Assembly (NCBI GenBank): GCA_963707905.1
Contig: CAVPSA010000044.1
Location: 1-64,000 of the forward strand
Direction of reading: 5' to 3'
DNA length: 64,000 nucleotides
DNA from: DASXKD01 sp963707905
GTDB taxonomy: Bacteria; Actinomycetota; Actinomycetes; Streptosporangiales; Streptosporangiaceae
Position numbers and translations under genes: made by a program. The notes under the pieces were generated by a model. That model had not been told where the DNA came from. It did not search any database and was given only the letters and a program-made list of their open reading frames with translations. Position 1 is the first letter of the stretch. Each line of letters opens with the position of its first letter. Below are positions 63,274 through 64,000 of this stretch, piece after piece.

Positions 63274-63900
63274 CTAGAACCGCAACAGGGTGCCCGCGGC
63301 ACCCAGCTTGAGCCCTGCGGAGAACAGCTTGGTTCCCAGCGCGGCGTTCAGCGCCTTGGCCGCGGCCGAGGTGAGCTTGAGGCCGATTCCCTTGGCGGTG
63401 ACAATGTGCTTGCCCACGGTGAGCTTGGCGTGCGACAGGTCGAGACTGAACAGCGGCACCCGCGCCTTGGGGTTGCCGTTCACGATCCCGGTCAGGTCAG
63501 CGTGGGACAGGTCTACGGTGAACTGGCTGACTTCGATGTTCTTGCCGTTCGTCACGTTAGCGAACAGGATCCCCCCGGCGTGGTCGACCTTGCCGCCGAG
63601 CGGGCTGGGGGTGACGCTGCCGCCGGTCACCGGGAAGGTGAACCGTGCTGCCGGGCCGCTTTTGGGGAGAAGCACCGACTCGGTGCCCGGCGAGGTCGCG
63701 AGCGGCACGATGCCGTTCTTGAGCAACGCCGGCGCGATGCCGGGTGCCGTGGTGACCGCGGTGGCCCCGCCACGCAGATGCACCGCCGCAGCGGCTTGAG
63801 CCCCGGCGCCGTGCGACGTTGCTCCTGAGGCCGCCGTCGTTGCGCAGCCTGCCAGGCCCGCGATCGCGGCCACTACGGCCAGGTACCTGAAACCTCGCAT
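63274..63900 (-). CDS. Secreted lipoprotein of unknown function
   Basis: 208 residues from ATG 63900 with GGAGGGAGAAG upstream. Signal peptide with lipobox GLAGC (MRGFRYLAVVAAIAGLAGCA). The mature part is beta-rich: LKNGIVPLATSPG, GPAARFTFPVTGGSVTPSPL, ILFANVTNGKNIEVSQFTVD, KLTVGKHIVTAKGIGLKLTS. The arrangement resembles HtaA-like exported domains. Intact. No pathway is evident from its neighbours. Confidence 0.7.
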   Translation of the reverse strand: MRGFRYLAVVAAIAGLAGCATTAASGATSHGAGAQAAAAVHLRGGATAVTTAPGIAPALLKNGIVPLATSPGTESVLLPKSGPAARFTFPVTGGSVTPSPLGGKVDHAGGILFANVTNGKNIEVSQFTVDLSHADLTGIVNGNPKARVPLFSLDLSHAKLTVGKHIVTAKGIGLKLTSAAAKALNAALGTKLFSAGLKLGAAGTLLRF

Positions 63901-64000
63901 GTCTTCTCCCTCCAGCCCCGCCGCTGCGTGACATTGTCTAAGTTTCGTCGATGGTTTGTTCACGGACGAAGGTACGCCAGGCGTGCACATATTGTCAAAT

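Overview
The window comes from a high-GC actinomycete. This follows from the base composition, GTG starts, GGAGG-type ribosome sites, the MFS-thymidylate kinase fusion next to holB and topA, the DUF5703 gene, and two large NB-ARC/LuxR regulators. A filamentous soil member such as Streptosporangiales is plausible, but the sequence alone does not fix the genus.

Left flank (1-7.7 kb) is housekeeping: a partial DNA polymerase III delta' gene, an MFS-thymidylate kinase fusion, topoisomerase I, a DUF5703 protein, an M20 metallopeptidase and tRNA-Leu(GAG). From the tRNA to about 46.7 kb lies a long accessory region. It opens with an AbrB-like gene, a tyrosine integrase and a broken DUF2637-type membrane gene, which looks like the remnant of an integrative element at the tRNA. 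It continues with secreted proteins, a YdcF protein, a potassium channel, a second tyrosine recombinase, AT-richer unknown genes, a small-peptide gene divergent from an NB-ARC/LuxR regulator, DUF2254 and DUF3500 proteins, two methyltransferases and two secreted repeat proteins. Mobile DNA is dense: two IS110-type genes, an IS701 element, an IS5 element with a TTA target duplication, a truncated IS1380 gene and a 161-bp MITE-like unit. Several genes carry single-base frameshifts, and broken gene ends are joined back to back.

The right part (46.7-64 kb) looks more stable. It has a four-gene BMP/nucleoside-type ABC importer operon, then a short graveyard of gene tails (flavodoxin, metallo-beta-lactamase fold, ADP-ribosyltransferase). 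After that come an XRE/NB-ARC/LuxR regulator divergent from two tiny genes, a secreted beta-helix protein, a 3' fragment of initiator tRNA with its terminator, a toxin-antitoxin pair (DUF5615 PIN-like), an MmpL transporter overlapping a DUF523/DUF1722 gene, and a lipoprotein.

No intact undescribed system is proven. The best leads are the 63-residue peptide beside its NB-ARC/LuxR regulator (28.7-31.7 kb), the two tiny genes beside the second such regulator (52.8-56.4 kb), and the ADP-ribosyltransferase fragment at 52.2-52.5 kb, which has no usable start codon.
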